Origin: Paenibacillus sp. 481
GTDB taxonomy: Bacteria > Bacillota > Bacilli > Paenibacillales > Paenibacillaceae
DNA length: 64,000 bases
Assembly: GCF_021223605.1 (NCBI RefSeq)
Contig: NZ_CP075175.1
Span: forward strand, 1,592,001-1,656,000
Direction: 5' to 3'
The position numbers were made by a program, and so were the translations under genes. Positions 8,250-16,539 of this stretch are shown here, piece after piece. The notes under the pieces are model-generated. The model was given only the letters and a program-made list of their open reading frames with translations. It did no database searches and was not told the DNA's origin. The number at the start of each line of letters is the position of its first letter. The stretch's first letter is position 1.

Positions 8250-9386
8250 TTACTCCTCCTTCAGTGGCTTAATGAGACCGCAGCATGAGTAAGTCATGCC
8301 TTCGAACTGTTCAATTGGCACATTGCGCTCCTCCGCTAGCAGTAAAATATGCTGTAAATGCGGATTGTCCAGCCGATCGACGAGTATTTTCCAAGGTACC
8401 CTGCGCAGCAGAACACGCGTCGTTTCGCCAACTCCAGGTTTAATGAGATTAATATTTTTAATAGCATATTGTTGCTGGATTTGTTCGATGCTCTTCATTC
8501 CTTGCCAAGTAACCACACTTGCTTGTGATGACTGATCGTCGTTACTAACCTCGGATTGCGCTTGAGCGCTCACTTGTGTAAAGTAAGCCGCCACGGTATC
8601 GACGAACAAATTGGTCTTATCACTGTCCGCCCACTCTTTGTAGAACTTGGCTCCATGAAAATCATGCGGCCCAATTAAATCATCACGCAGAACCGTCCGG
8701 CTAATAAGCCCTGATACGGTCGCGTTTAAGCATGCGCTCGGAATTAAGAAATCTTCCCGCGTGCCAAATATCGGCGTGCAGTGTCCTGGATCAGCAAGCA
8801 CAGCTAACTCATCATCGAGTGACGTGCCATACATGGCATTAAACTGCTGGCAGCCATCGATAAGCACTTTTCGAATAGCTCCTTTTCCTGTCCAGCCATC
8901 AACGAATTGGAGTGCGCTTTCAGGATGACGTCTTACTATATAGACGAGCGCATTTTCATCAATCCCTTTACCACGGATAATGGAAATGCTGTAATGAGGC
9001 AGCTCTACACCATACTTCTGTAGGATGTATCGTTTAATAAGTACGCCAACAGGCGTTCCTGCCCTTGCTAGAGATACGAGCACCGTATTCAAACCTTTGC
9101 GCCGCACAATCTTCTCCGCGACGACAGCGACCGCCAAGGCCACTTTCGACGCTGACGATTCTAATGCTCGATGGAACAGTTGAATATATTCCGGTGACGG
9201 CTCATATTCAATCGGTAGCATTTCTGAATAATGCGTACCCGATTGAATCGCCTCTTCACGGTCTTCCGTTCCTTGTTCCAACGCAAGTTGACTTAAATCT
9301 TTAAGTAGAAAAGTAACCTCTTCTGGTCGGTAGCTGCCCATCTGCACCGGATCTGAAATCGTTCGAGAATGAAGCGATACTGCCAT
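8250..9386 (-). CDS. PRTase-like protein with C-terminal PELOTA RNA-binding domain (annotated elsewhere as StiP family)
   Basis: 378 residues. The N-terminal two-thirds matches the phosphoribosyltransferase-like domain found only in ter operons; databases often label it 'cysteine protease StiP family'. Visible stretches include VLVSLARAGTPVGVLIKRYI (about 105-124), HYSISIIRGKGID and VLIDG, typical of a Rossmann-like PRTase core. The C-terminal about 90 residues (IKPGVGETTRVLLRRVPWKILVD, then LAEERNVPIEQF and CCGLIKP) fit the PELOTA/L7Ae-type RNA-binding domain. That suggests an RNA or nucleotide ligand. A polar linker at about 285-300 separates the two parts. CGGAGG precedes the ATG. The protease name is not supported by any visible triad. 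Confidence 0.8.
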   Translation of the reverse strand: MAVSLHSRTISDPVQMGSYRPEEVTFLLKDLSQLALEQGTEDREEAIQSGTHYSEMLPIEYEPSPEYIQLFHRALESSASKVALAVAVVAEKIVRRKGLNTVLVSLARAGTPVGVLIKRYILQKYGVELPHYSISIIRGKGIDENALVYIVRRHPESALQFVDGWTGKGAIRKVLIDGCQQFNAMYGTSLDDELAVLADPGHCTPIFGTREDFLIPSACLNATVSGLISRTVLRDDLIGPHDFHGAKFYKEWADSDKTNLFVDTVAAYFTQVSAQAQSEVSNDDQSSQASVVTWQGMKSIEQIQQQYAIKNINLIKPGVGETTRVLLRRVPWKILVDRLDNPHLQHILLLAEERNVPIEQFEGMTYSCCGLIKPLKEE

Positions 9387-9425
9387 AGCACTACCTCCGA
9401 TTGTTCATCTTATGCCGCTCACTTC

Positions 9426-10898
9426 TTAGCTGAAATATACGATGTTTATTCTCGGTATACGCAGCTGCGAAAGAACTTCCATGAGTGGCTCTAGCCGCTC
9501 TGCGCTCGGTTCACACTCGATAAAAAGAAACATATCATCGTAAGTGTCAGCCGGTATATTGTACATAAAGTTCTGTACTTCTGGGTCCTCCAACGATGGA
9601 TAGTTCGCCTTATAACGCACCGCATACGTATCGGACACATAAGGATGAATCGGGCTTCTTGTCGTAGACTGGTAGACGACGTCTTGCCCCATTTCTGCCG
9701 CAATACGCATCGGTACGTACATAAACTCTCCCGTTCCCATGCACAGCGTCCGTGCCCCGTTACGCAGCGTACGTAGCTTCTGTGCTGTCGCACTAATATG
9801 CTCGTCTAAGCGTGCATTTTGTGCGGCAAACAGGCCAAATCTGCCGGTATGACGCAAATACGGCTTTGCAGTTGCTTCTAGACGATCGAAAATAGTTTCG
9901 ATACGATACGTCTCGAAGTGAACTCGATTTTGCACGTGTTCCTGATTTTCTCCAAGTGCTGGTGCTCCATCTTGTGCGGCATCATGCGCTGAAGCTTGCG
10001 TTGCACCGTGGGCCACCATTACTGTTGACCCTTTTGCTAAACCTTGCACGGAGCCCTGCTCTTCTCCGCCCATTAATCGTTCAATCGGCCCACCAGTCAC
10101 TTCGATTTCACCTTGGACAAGGGATAAGCACGTAATCGTAACGTCCAGTTCCCGCTCAAGATCAGCAAACGCTTGGCGATCAGCAACATTACGCCAATCC
10201 AACAAGCTCGCTACAAAGAAGCGTTTATGCTTAAATCGAGCATGTAAAGCTTTAATAATATTTAGAGACGTTTTGCCTGTCGTCATTTCATCGTCTACGA
10301 GCACAACCGTGTCCGCCCGCTCAAAGCTGTCCGGATCTAATGCGTAGCAGCGATGGTCGGTAGCATGCGAGTGCTCTTCTTCAAAAGTAATCACCGTCTC
10401 AAGCTCGGCAACATGCTCCCGTGTCGTATGTAAATAATGAACAGGCCCGCTGAACATATCGTACATGCTATGCCCCAGCGCTGTCGCCGTTTCGGCAAAG
10501 CCAATAAACAGCGTTCGCTCTGTCAGCTGCATAGGAGTGCGCTTAAGCTGCCTGTACGTTTCCTGCGCGTAAGCCGGATCTTGAAACGCTTTCAGCATTC
10601 CTTCCACTTCTAGCGGGACTACACCGCCCAGCTCTTGTTGATACAGAAGCGCTAACGAAGCGCCACTTAACAAAGACGTGCACGGGTCAACCGGAATATG
10701 CTTACCTAGCACTTTGCTGACGAACAAGAAGCTCCGTTTCTTGTTCACTCTCGCCGCCATTTGAAACAGCGTTTCTAGCGGTAAATGATACGGATTGGCG
10801 TGAACATCTACGCGCACGGCTAAATCTCCGATAATATTATACAAGTGCGTGGTCGTGGTCGTGTGTGGCAAGTAAGCTAGTGAAGTTTTGATGTTCAT
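9426..10898 (-). CDS. Phosphoribosyltransferase with TRSP domain (Ter module)
   Basis: 490 residues. The N-terminal half carries the PRPP-binding signature VVLVDDEMTTGKTS at about 198-211, preceded by FIGFAETATALGHSM, as in orotate-type PRTases. A low-complexity segment at about 285-330, rich in Ala, Gln and Gly, links to a C-terminal TRSP domain with TLCMGTGEFMYVPMRIA and the naming motif STTRSPIHP near 437. The PRTase_2/TRSP pair is specific to ter-linked gene sets and is predicted to form or transfer a ribosyl-phosphate product. GGGGTG lies six bases before the ATG at 10898, so it overlaps the upstream lyase gene by 62 bases. Such a long overlap is unusual and suggests tight coupling. Confidence 0.85.
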   Translation of the reverse strand: MNIKTSLAYLPHTTTTTHLYNIIGDLAVRVDVHANPYHLPLETLFQMAARVNKKRSFLFVSKVLGKHIPVDPCTSLLSGASLALLYQQELGGVVPLEVEGMLKAFQDPAYAQETYRQLKRTPMQLTERTLFIGFAETATALGHSMYDMFSGPVHYLHTTREHVAELETVITFEEEHSHATDHRCYALDPDSFERADTVVLVDDEMTTGKTSLNIIKALHARFKHKRFFVASLLDWRNVADRQAFADLERELDVTITCLSLVQGEIEVTGGPIERLMGGEEQGSVQGLAKGSTVMVAHGATQASAHDAAQDGAPALGENQEHVQNRVHFETYRIETIFDRLEATAKPYLRHTGRFGLFAAQNARLDEHISATAQKLRTLRNGARTLCMGTGEFMYVPMRIAAEMGQDVVYQSTTRSPIHPYVSDTYAVRYKANYPSLEDPEVQNFMYNIPADTYDDMFLFIECEPSAERLEPLMEVLSQLRIPRINIVYFS

Positions 10899-12045
10899 GC
10901 AGCACCCCGTATATTTTTGATCGAATCATGATGCGATGAGCCCAGCTCAAATGTGGCTTGATTTCATTCATTTTGTTAGAATATTCGCTTTTCATCACAC
11001 CAAGAGAGCCGTCATTGTGCGCAATAATACTAGAAGCATCCATAAATTCCTCGTGCGTCACCGCATACAACGATTGAACAGGTTTAATATGACTCGGATG
11101 AATAATCGTCTTGCCAATAATGCCGTTCTCTTTGTCCATGACGACCTCGCGAATAAGCCCATCTACATAGCGATTAATGAATTGCTTGCGCAGTAGCCGA
11201 CCGTTTCGTCCCATACTTTCTTCGAACGGCGTCTGACGCAACTGCGGCTTAAGAACCCGCTCACTTTTGAAATATTCCCACACCGCTCCAGAAATGACAT
11301 AGCTGTCCTCCACGCGGCCAAACACATTAACGATGTCCGTCATACAATCACGGATAACGCCAATGTCATAGATGGTCATATCGGGGCTGCGCCTCAAGCC
11401 AAACAAGCTCGAAAAATCAGTCGCACCGATGCGAACATTAAGGACATAGGCCTTATAGTGATCTAATAACTGTTTAATAGATAGCAAATCTTGATAGCGT
11501 GTCTCTTTGTAAATAACTTGAGCCGTCTCTAAAATAGGCATTCCATACAAGATGGGTGCATCGTCCTGTTTATGCGTATTGTAATTAGATAACAGCTCGA
11601 AATAAGGCTGTCCTTCTTCAACAGAAAACTTCGGGAACACGAACCCTGCTACAAGTGTAATATGATGTTCTAATCGTGACACTAGACGGGACAACTGTTC
11701 CGGTGTGCGTATTCTAATAAAAATAAGAGGCAAATCATCTGCATGCATACGCCCCTCTTGCAAAAAAGTACGAAGTTGAGCAAATTGCTGCACAAGTATT
11801 TGCTCCGCCTGCTCGATTTGATTGTCACCAACAGCATCCTCTAAATCTATGACAATCGTGACTAGCCCTTCGTGCTTGCGTTGCAACAGCTCTTGTGCAA
11901 TCGTTGGACGTGTGGCAGGCATGTATAAAGCAGCCCCTACCGCATGCGCCAACAGTTGCTTATTTGACGACGAGTTAAAGGAAGTAGGAGCCGAAAAAAA
12001 TATCGCGCTCTCTTCTTCTCTTGTCAAGAAACTGAAGTATCGCAC
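10837..12045 (-). CDS. HpcH/HpaI aldolase / citrate-lyase-like protein (Ter module)
   Basis: About 402 residues. A TIM-barrel of the HpcH/HpaI/CitE superfamily is indicated by LYMPATRPTIAQEL, IVIDLEDAVGD with metal-binding acidic residues, FIRIRTPEQL, GFVFPKFS, LNVRIGATDFSSLFGLRR and a late KTIIHPSHIKPVQ. Family members cleave or form C-C bonds next to carboxylates with Mg2+. The frame opens at a TTG at 12054, but that codon abuts the GGGAGG site. The GTG at 12045 has 9-base spacing and is preferred. It is the first gene after the terminator at 12095-12126, so it heads the enzymatic half of the Ter locus. Its substrate is unknown. Confidence 0.83.
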   Translation of the reverse strand: MRYFSFLTREEESAIFFSAPTSFNSSSNKQLLAHAVGAALYMPATRPTIAQELLQRKHEGLVTIVIDLEDAVGDNQIEQAEQILVQQFAQLRTFLQEGRMHADDLPLIFIRIRTPEQLSRLVSRLEHHITLVAGFVFPKFSVEEGQPYFELLSNYNTHKQDDAPILYGMPILETAQVIYKETRYQDLLSIKQLLDHYKAYVLNVRIGATDFSSLFGLRRSPDMTIYDIGVIRDCMTDIVNVFGRVEDSYVISGAVWEYFKSERVLKPQLRQTPFEESMGRNGRLLRKQFINRYVDGLIREVVMDKENGIIGKTIIHPSHIKPVQSLYAVTHEEFMDASSIIAHNDGSLGVMKSEYSNKMNEIKPHLSWAHRIMIRSKIYGVLHEHQNFTSLLATHDHDHALV

Positions 12046-12090
12046 TAGTGTCAACCTCCCAAGATAGTTAAATTATGAGATTTCTTAGAA

Positions 12091-12126
12091 GAAAAAATAT
12101 CCCTCCTAACATGTGGAGGGATATTT
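12091..12126 (-). terminator. Terminator between the TerD/TerA genes and the enzymatic module
   Basis: A perfect 12-bp stem (12095-12106 with 12115-12126) with an 8-base loop. It is followed on the minus strand by TTTTTTCTTC. It lies between the TerA stop and the lyase start. The lyase start is only about 45 bases further on, leaving little room for a separate promoter, so this may be a partial terminator that sets relative expression. Confidence 0.8.
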
Positions 12127-12201
12127 GTTTGGCTTGGTTGTTCTAACCCTGTTGAGAGGCTTGTTTCTTATACACACTGTAGCATTCAGCTGCTTTAGAG
12201 G

Positions 12202-13548
12202 TTATTTTGAACCAGGCACCCATCTTAATCCCCAATTGAAAGCTCGGTCCATTGAAGAATTATCACTGAAATATTCAACTATTTTTTTAATATTGAACGT
12301 TTGATTGCTCACATTTTCAAGCATCGCAATAGCACATACTCTGCGACGGTTGTCATGCTCGTCCAATCGTACAATAATGTCTGGGCCGCCTGTTTGCTTA
12401 AGCGTGACAACGCCATCTGCTTCAGCCCAGTTCGAGGCTCCTTCATAGAGCAACGTAAAAATAAGAATCCTTCTAAACTCAGGGAGCTTCGTTCCGTTAA
12501 TCCGTAAATTCTCACCGGTCTTCACGGTGCCAATCCGGTCATCACCGTCCAATGAAATAAACGGCGCTCTATTGTAAGAGCCAAATTGTTTGCCTAGCGG
12601 CTGAATAACGCCAATCTGTCCGTCTTTAAGCTCGTAGAGACAACCTAAATCCAAATCTACGCCACGACTGCGGGTAAGGGCGCCAAACCAACCGGAAGCT
12701 TGCTTTTGATTCCAGTTCAAGTTAATGAGTAGTTCACCTAAACTACCTGAAGCATTTTTCTGCAAATTAATAGAGTCGCCACGCTTTTTCAACTCGATTT
12801 TGCCAATGTTGACCGGGGCTGCCGACGGTGGAGCTGTTGGCGGCGGTGGCGGTGATGTTGGCGGTGGAGTTGGCTTCGAAAAGGTATTCGTCGCTGGTGG
12901 TGACTGACTTGGCACAGATGGTACGGACGTTGACTGCGTAGTCGCAGCCGGTGTAGGCGTTGATTGTGTAGTTGAAGGCTCGTCCTTCACTTCGATGCCG
13001 AAGCTCGTGCACAACGCGCTTAATCCGCCCTTATAACCGGAGCCTACAGCACTGAACTTCCACTCACTCTTATATTTATACAACTCTCCTACAACGACAG
13101 CGGTCTCGACGGAGAAGTTATTGTCAATGTCATAGCGCAGTAACTCTGTACCTGTCGCTTCATCCATAATTCGAATGTATGTATGCTCGACCATACCAAA
13201 GTTCTGACGACGCTGCTCACCATCATAAACCGTAAGCGAGAACGCAATTCGTTCAATTTCATGAGGAACTTGACGCAGTTTAATACTTACTTGAGCTTGA
13301 TCCGTTATCCCGCCATAAGCCTCATTCTGGCTCTTTACAGTGACAGATCCAGCTGCACCAGTAGGATTGCTATAAAAAATCAAATCTTCGTCACGTTCTA
13401 CTTTTCCGTCTGCGCGCAAAAGAAAGGTAGAGAAATCAAGCTCTACTGAGCCTCCTGTTCTCCATCCCATGCCAACTACAACTTGATTGACGTTTGTATT
13501 GCCTTTTGTAACATCTGCTTTTTGCCCTTTAATGATGGATACAGACAT
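12202..13548 (-). CDS. terA: TerA-like protein: TerD domain, proline-rich linker, second Ter-type domain
   Basis: 448 residues. Residues about 1-185 are a TerD domain ([76 protein letters not shown]). A linker at about 190-245 is rich in Pro, Thr and Ser, with runs of up to five prolines. The C-terminal 200 residues are a divergent Ter-type beta-domain (INLNWNQK, VDLDLGCLYELKDG, ISLDGDDRIG). TerD domains are Ca2+-binding beta-sandwiches. In the first domain the usual acidic DNRTGxGDGDDE loop is degraded to SQNEAYGGITDQAQ, so it may not bind calcium, while the second keeps DGDDR. AAAGGTGG precedes the ATG. It is the last of four Ter genes. Confidence 0.88.
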   Translation of the reverse strand: MSVSIIKGQKADVTKGNTNVNQVVVGMGWRTGGSVELDFSTFLLRADGKVERDEDLIFYSNPTGAAGSVTVKSQNEAYGGITDQAQVSIKLRQVPHEIERIAFSLTVYDGEQRRQNFGMVEHTYIRIMDEATGTELLRYDIDNNFSVETAVVVGELYKYKSEWKFSAVGSGYKGGLSALCTSFGIEVKDEPSTTQSTPTPAATTQSTSVPSVPSQSPPATNTFSKPTPPPTSPPPPPTAPPSAAPVNIGKIELKKRGDSINLQKNASGSLGELLINLNWNQKQASGWFGALTRSRGVDLDLGCLYELKDGQIGVIQPLGKQFGSYNRAPFISLDGDDRIGTVKTGENLRINGTKLPEFRRILIFTLLYEGASNWAEADGVVTLKQTGGPDIIVRLDEHDNRRRVCAIAMLENVSNQTFNIKKIVEYFSDNSSMDRAFNWGLRWVPGSK

Positions 13549-13580
13549 GGGAAGCCACCTTTCGCATGATCTTCGAGGCA

Positions 13581-13638
13581 GGGTGCTGCTATCTGCTATG
13601 TATAGTCATTACACGTACAACGGCAGTTTGCAGCACCC
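13581..13638 (-). repeat. Inverted repeat between terD and terA
   Basis: GGGTGCTGC (13581-13589) and GCAGCACCC (13630-13638) are perfect inverted arms around a 40-base loop. They nearly fill the gap between the TerD stop and the TerA ribosome binding site. No T-run follows, so an mRNA processing or stability element is more likely than a terminator. Confidence 0.4.
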
Positions 13639-13654
13639 GAATAGTTGTAATCCT

Positions 13655-14236
13655 TTAATTTGCATCAAGTCCGTAGTTGCGGCATAGCGACGCAAGACCG
13701 CCCGTAAAGCCAGCACCTACAGCTTGGAATTTCCAGTCTTGACCGTGGCGATACAGTTCACACACGACGACTGCTGTTTCAACAGAGAAATCTTCGCCCA
13801 AGTCATAGCGTAATATTTCTCGATTGGACTCCTCGTCAAGAACTCTGACAAACGCATTGGACACTTGACCAAAGTTCTGATTACGCAGATCTCCATCATG
13901 AATCGTAACCGTAATGCCAACGCGATGAATGTGGGACGGAATAAGCGAGAAATCCATTTTAATGCGCTCGTCATCACCGTCACCTAGACCGTCTCGGTTA
14001 TCACCGGAATGCGAGACAGAACCGTTACCGCCGGTCAAATTGTTATAAAACACAAAATCGTCCGCGCCTTTGGCTTTCCCATCTTCATACAACAAAAATG
14101 CGCAAGCATCCAAATCGAAATCTTGACCGCCATTGTACTTATTCGTATCCCAGCCTAAGCCGATGATCGCCTTTTTCAGCCCAGGATTCGTCTTCGTCAA
14201 ATCAATACGTTGGCCTTTGGATAAACTAATCGTCAT
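13655..14236 (-). CDS. terD: TerD family protein
   Basis: 193 residues, the standard single-domain length. The TerD fold is clear from [43 protein letters not shown] (positions about 27-50) and the two calcium-binding loops: the first within that stretch, the second at [17 protein letters not shown] near 77. The end [21 protein letters not shown] is typical. TerD proteins bind Ca2+ and act in tellurite, phage and chemical stress responses; the mechanism is unsettled. AAGGAGGG lies upstream of the ATG. It lies between the third TerD gene and terA, behind a weak terminator at about 14300. Confidence 0.94.
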   Translation of the reverse strand: MTISLSKGQRIDLTKTNPGLKKAIIGLGWDTNKYNGGQDFDLDACAFLLYEDGKAKGADDFVFYNNLTGGNGSVSHSGDNRDGLGDGDDERIKMDFSLIPSHIHRVGITVTIHDGDLRNQNFGQVSNAFVRVLDEESNREILRYDLGEDFSVETAVVVCELYRHGQDWKFQAVGAGFTGGLASLCRNYGLDAN

Positions 14237-14295
14237 CCTAGTTCCCTCCTTATGCTAGTGGTAGAATAACCGTTGCAGTTATGTACAATAATGAG

Positions 14296-14324
14296 TTAAA
14301 AGGCCGCCTAATCATGACGGCCTT
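14296..14324 (-). terminator. Intercistronic hairpin between two terD genes
   Basis: AAGGCCG (14300-14306) pairs with CGGCCTT (14318-14324), and TTTTAAC follows on the minus strand. The short T-run suggests partial termination, grading expression from the first to the later Ter genes. Confidence 0.55.
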
Positions 14325-14343
14325 CTCTTCATTCATTTCTAAA

Positions 14344-14925
14344 TTATCCGATTTGCAATCCGAAATCGCGGCACAAGCCAGAAAGGCCATCTTGGTATCC
14401 GCTACCTACAGCGCTAAATTTCCACTCTGCTCCGTGACGGTACAATTCGCCTACAACAACAGCTGTCTCAACGGAGAAATCTTCGCCAAGATCGTAGCGC
14501 AACAATTCTGCGCCTGTTGCTTCGTTCAATACGCGTACGAACGCGTTCGATACTTGACCGAAGTTCTGTGCACGTGTATTTGCATCATGAATCGTGATAC
14601 AGAAAGAAACTTTAGCTGTATCAGCTGGAACAGCTGCCAAATCAACAGTAACTTGCTCATCGTCGCCGTCGCCAGCGCCTGTACGGTTGTCACCCGTATG
14701 TACAACTGAACCGTTAGCATTTTTAGGATTGTTGTAGAAGATGAAGTCTGTATCATTTCCTACTTTAGAAGAAGCGTTCAAGCAAAATACGGATGCGTCC
14801 AAGTCGAAATCATTGCCGCCATCATATTTATTCGTATCCCATCCCAAACCAACAACTACTTTCGTCAAGCCTGGGTTTGTTTTTGTAAGATCGACTTTTT
14901 GTCCTTTTTGCAAGCTAATTGCCAT
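14344..14925 (-). CDS. terD: TerD family protein
   Basis: 193 residues and the closest of the set to consensus TerD/TerE. Visible are [37 protein letters not shown] with the first calcium site, [20 protein letters not shown] with the second, [21 protein letters not shown] and [22 protein letters not shown]. It shares long identical stretches with the neighbour at 13655, so the two arose by tandem duplication. AATGAGGGATT precedes the ATG. It is the second gene of the ECF-promoter-driven operon. Confidence 0.95.
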   Translation of the reverse strand: MAISLQKGQKVDLTKTNPGLTKVVVGLGWDTNKYDGGNDFDLDASVFCLNASSKVGNDTDFIFYNNPKNANGSVVHTGDNRTGAGDGDDEQVTVDLAAVPADTAKVSFCITIHDANTRAQNFGQVSNAFVRVLNEATGAELLRYDLGEDFSVETAVVVGELYRHGAEWKFSAVGSGYQDGLSGLCRDFGLQIG

Positions 14926-14950
14926 GTCTAATCCCTCATTTTCAATAAAT

Positions 14951-15553
14951 TTATTGGTACTGACTTGCTAAAATATTAATATGTGCTGCATGTGCACCTT
15001 CACCGATCGCATTAAACTTCCACTCTCCGCTATGGCGATACAATTCACCTACGATAAGAGCCGTCTTACCTGCATAGTTATCGGTTAAGTTAAAGCGAAT
15101 CAGTTCTTGATTGTTTGCTGGATTCACAATTCGAATAAATGCGGAACGGATCATCCCAAAGTCTTGTTTGCGAGATTCGCACTCGTAAATATTTACGGCA
15201 ACTAGCACTTTATGAATCGATGCGGGCACGCGAGCCAGATCAACAAGAATTTGCTCATCGTCTCCGTCGCCTTCACCTGTAAGATTGTCACCAGAGTGAA
15301 CAACAGAACCACAGCCACTCACCTTGTTATAGAAACATACGAGATTGTCGGCATGAGTCAGCTTGCCTCTCTCATCTAGCAAGATAGCAGATGCATCACA
15401 GTCAACGTTAGCCTTCGTCTTCTTCTTCATTCCAAAAAAACCGCGCTCTTCGATGTCTGCAGGGTCCCAACCGAGACCAACAATGACACGTCCAAGTCCA
15501 GCATTCCCTTTTGTTAAGTCTACTTTTTGACCTTTAACCAAAGAGATTCCCAT
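14951..15553 (-). CDS. terD: TerD family protein with extended first loop
   Basis: 200 residues, the first gene of the Ter operon. It keeps the fold ([60 protein letters not shown]). The first calcium loop is lengthened and basic ([27 protein letters not shown]), with DCDAS replacing DLDAS. This subtype resembles B. subtilis YceC. The C terminus is short and variable ([11 protein letters not shown]). AGGAGGTG precedes the ATG at 15553. An ECF-type promoter lies about 110 bases upstream. Confidence 0.93.
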   Translation of the reverse strand: MGISLVKGQKVDLTKGNAGLGRVIVGLGWDPADIEERGFFGMKKKTKANVDCDASAILLDERGKLTHADNLVCFYNKVSGCGSVVHSGDNLTGEGDGDDEQILVDLARVPASIHKVLVAVNIYECESRKQDFGMIRSAFIRIVNPANNQELIRFNLTDNYAGKTALIVGELYRHSGEWKFNAIGEGAHAAHINILASQYQ

Positions 15554-15853
15554 ATTTCGACACCTCCTTTCGACAAATGGTATAATGCTCCATTAATTAT
15601 AGTTCATCTCAACCAATAGAGGCAAATTTATGATTACGGCATTACACCAATTTACATGAAATACGAATTAACGACACGATCGTTCCATAAATAATATCCA
15701 AACTTCAATTTTTTAAAAAAACAGAAACTTTTATTTTCCCTCTTGCTCATCACGCGGCGTTAGGATTTAGACTTAGCCTTGCAACACAATATTGGCATAA
15801 GGAGGGTAGATGGTTGAGGTAGGTCGGAATTAAAAAAATTTGGAGGTGTCTTT
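15554..15853. other. Divergent intergenic region upstream of the Ter operon
   Basis: 300 bases between the Ter operon and the divergent secreted-protein gene. It holds the ECF-type promoter at 15662-15687 and, nearer the Ter start, a minus-strand TATAAT near 15600 without a good -35. On the plus side the secreted-protein gene has a strong GGAGGTG site but no convincing promoter. No further genes were seen. Confidence 0.6.
15662..15687 (-). promoter_or_regulatory. ECF sigma factor-type promoter for the Ter operon
   Basis: On the minus strand TGGAAC (15687-15682) is followed by exactly 16 bases and CGTA (15665-15662). This matches the Bacillus sigma-W/M/X pattern TGAAAC-N16-CGTA except at one position. 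It lies about 110 bases before the first terD start. The related yce operon of B. subtilis is controlled by such sigma factors, which agrees. Confidence 0.6.
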
Positions 15854-16339
15854 ATGAATTTGAAAAAGAAGTTGTCCACGCTTATTATTGGTGCAAGTTT
15901 GCTAGTTACGTCGCAGTCCGCGTTTGCAGCGCCTACTCCGGCAGTGTCAGCAAATACCCCAGTCGTATCTCTTGAGTCACAAATAATGGTTCAGGAAAAC
16001 AGCATTACTTCGGCAAGAAAGATTTGGGCTGGAGAACCTAATTTGCTCTCCGGTGCTTCTATTTTTTCATCCGCAAGTGGCCAAATACTTCGTGTAACCC
16101 ATGCACAATCTGTGAAATTACGGATGTATTATTCAGCCACTAATCCTGACCAAACAAATATATATGTTAGGTTTATAATCATGCCATATAACGGTGGCGG
16201 CACCTCTTATCCATTTAATAAGCAAGGACAAGGATATTATGAGGAAAATGTTTATCTTCAGCCGGGAGAATACTTTATTTTCATCGAAAATACGGGAATC
16301 CATAGCGCCAATGTACACGCCATTCTAGGTAATGATTAA
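15854..16339 (+). CDS. Small secreted protein, paralogue A
   Basis: 161 residues. Residues 1-26 form a signal peptide (MNLKKKLSTLIIGASLL, cleavage after SAFA). The mature part is about 135 residues, rich in Asn, Tyr, Thr and Pro, with alternating beta-like segments and no cysteine. It ends in YLQPGEYFIFIENTGIHSANVHAIL. Its function is not recognised; the GEYFIFIEN pattern resembles small beta-sandwich or pre-peptidase-like exported modules. It shares its ribosome binding site, signal sequence, C-terminal motif and terminator with the gene at 17364, so the two are duplicates that have diverged in the middle. Confidence 0.75.
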   Translation: MNLKKKLSTLIIGASLLVTSQSAFAAPTPAVSANTPVVSLESQIMVQENSITSARKIWAGEPNLLSGASIFSSASGQILRVTHAQSVKLRMYYSATNPDQTNIYVRFIIMPYNGGGTSYPFNKQGQGYYEENVYLQPGEYFIFIENTGIHSANVHAILGND

Positions 16340-16380
16340 GAAGTAACTCCTCACCATGTACATCACCTTAGATAAACACC

Positions 16381-16420
16381 GAGAATATGCCATTCTCTTG
16401 GGAGTGGCATATTCTCTTTT
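16381..16420 (+). terminator. Terminator after secreted paralogue A
   Basis: A 12-bp perfect stem (16381-16392 with 16405-16416) and a TTTT tail. The bases before and after it recur at the second cassette near 17860. Confidence 0.88.
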
Positions 16421-16539
16421 CATTTCTAACTCGACTTATATGAGCTCAAATGAGAACAATTAAGACATCCCCTCTTGCACATAACGTTACGTGAGGTACT
16501 ATACTCAACCTTACAATTCACTCACGAGGAGAATGTTCG

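Noticed and set aside
8250-9386. Cysteine protease activity implied by the StiP family name
   Set aside because: No Cys-His pair in a protease context is visible; the PRTase-like core and PELOTA domain explain the sequence better.
12767-13012. Open frames opposite the proline-rich linker of terA
   Set aside because: They are shadows caused by the biased codon composition of the linker and have no start signals.
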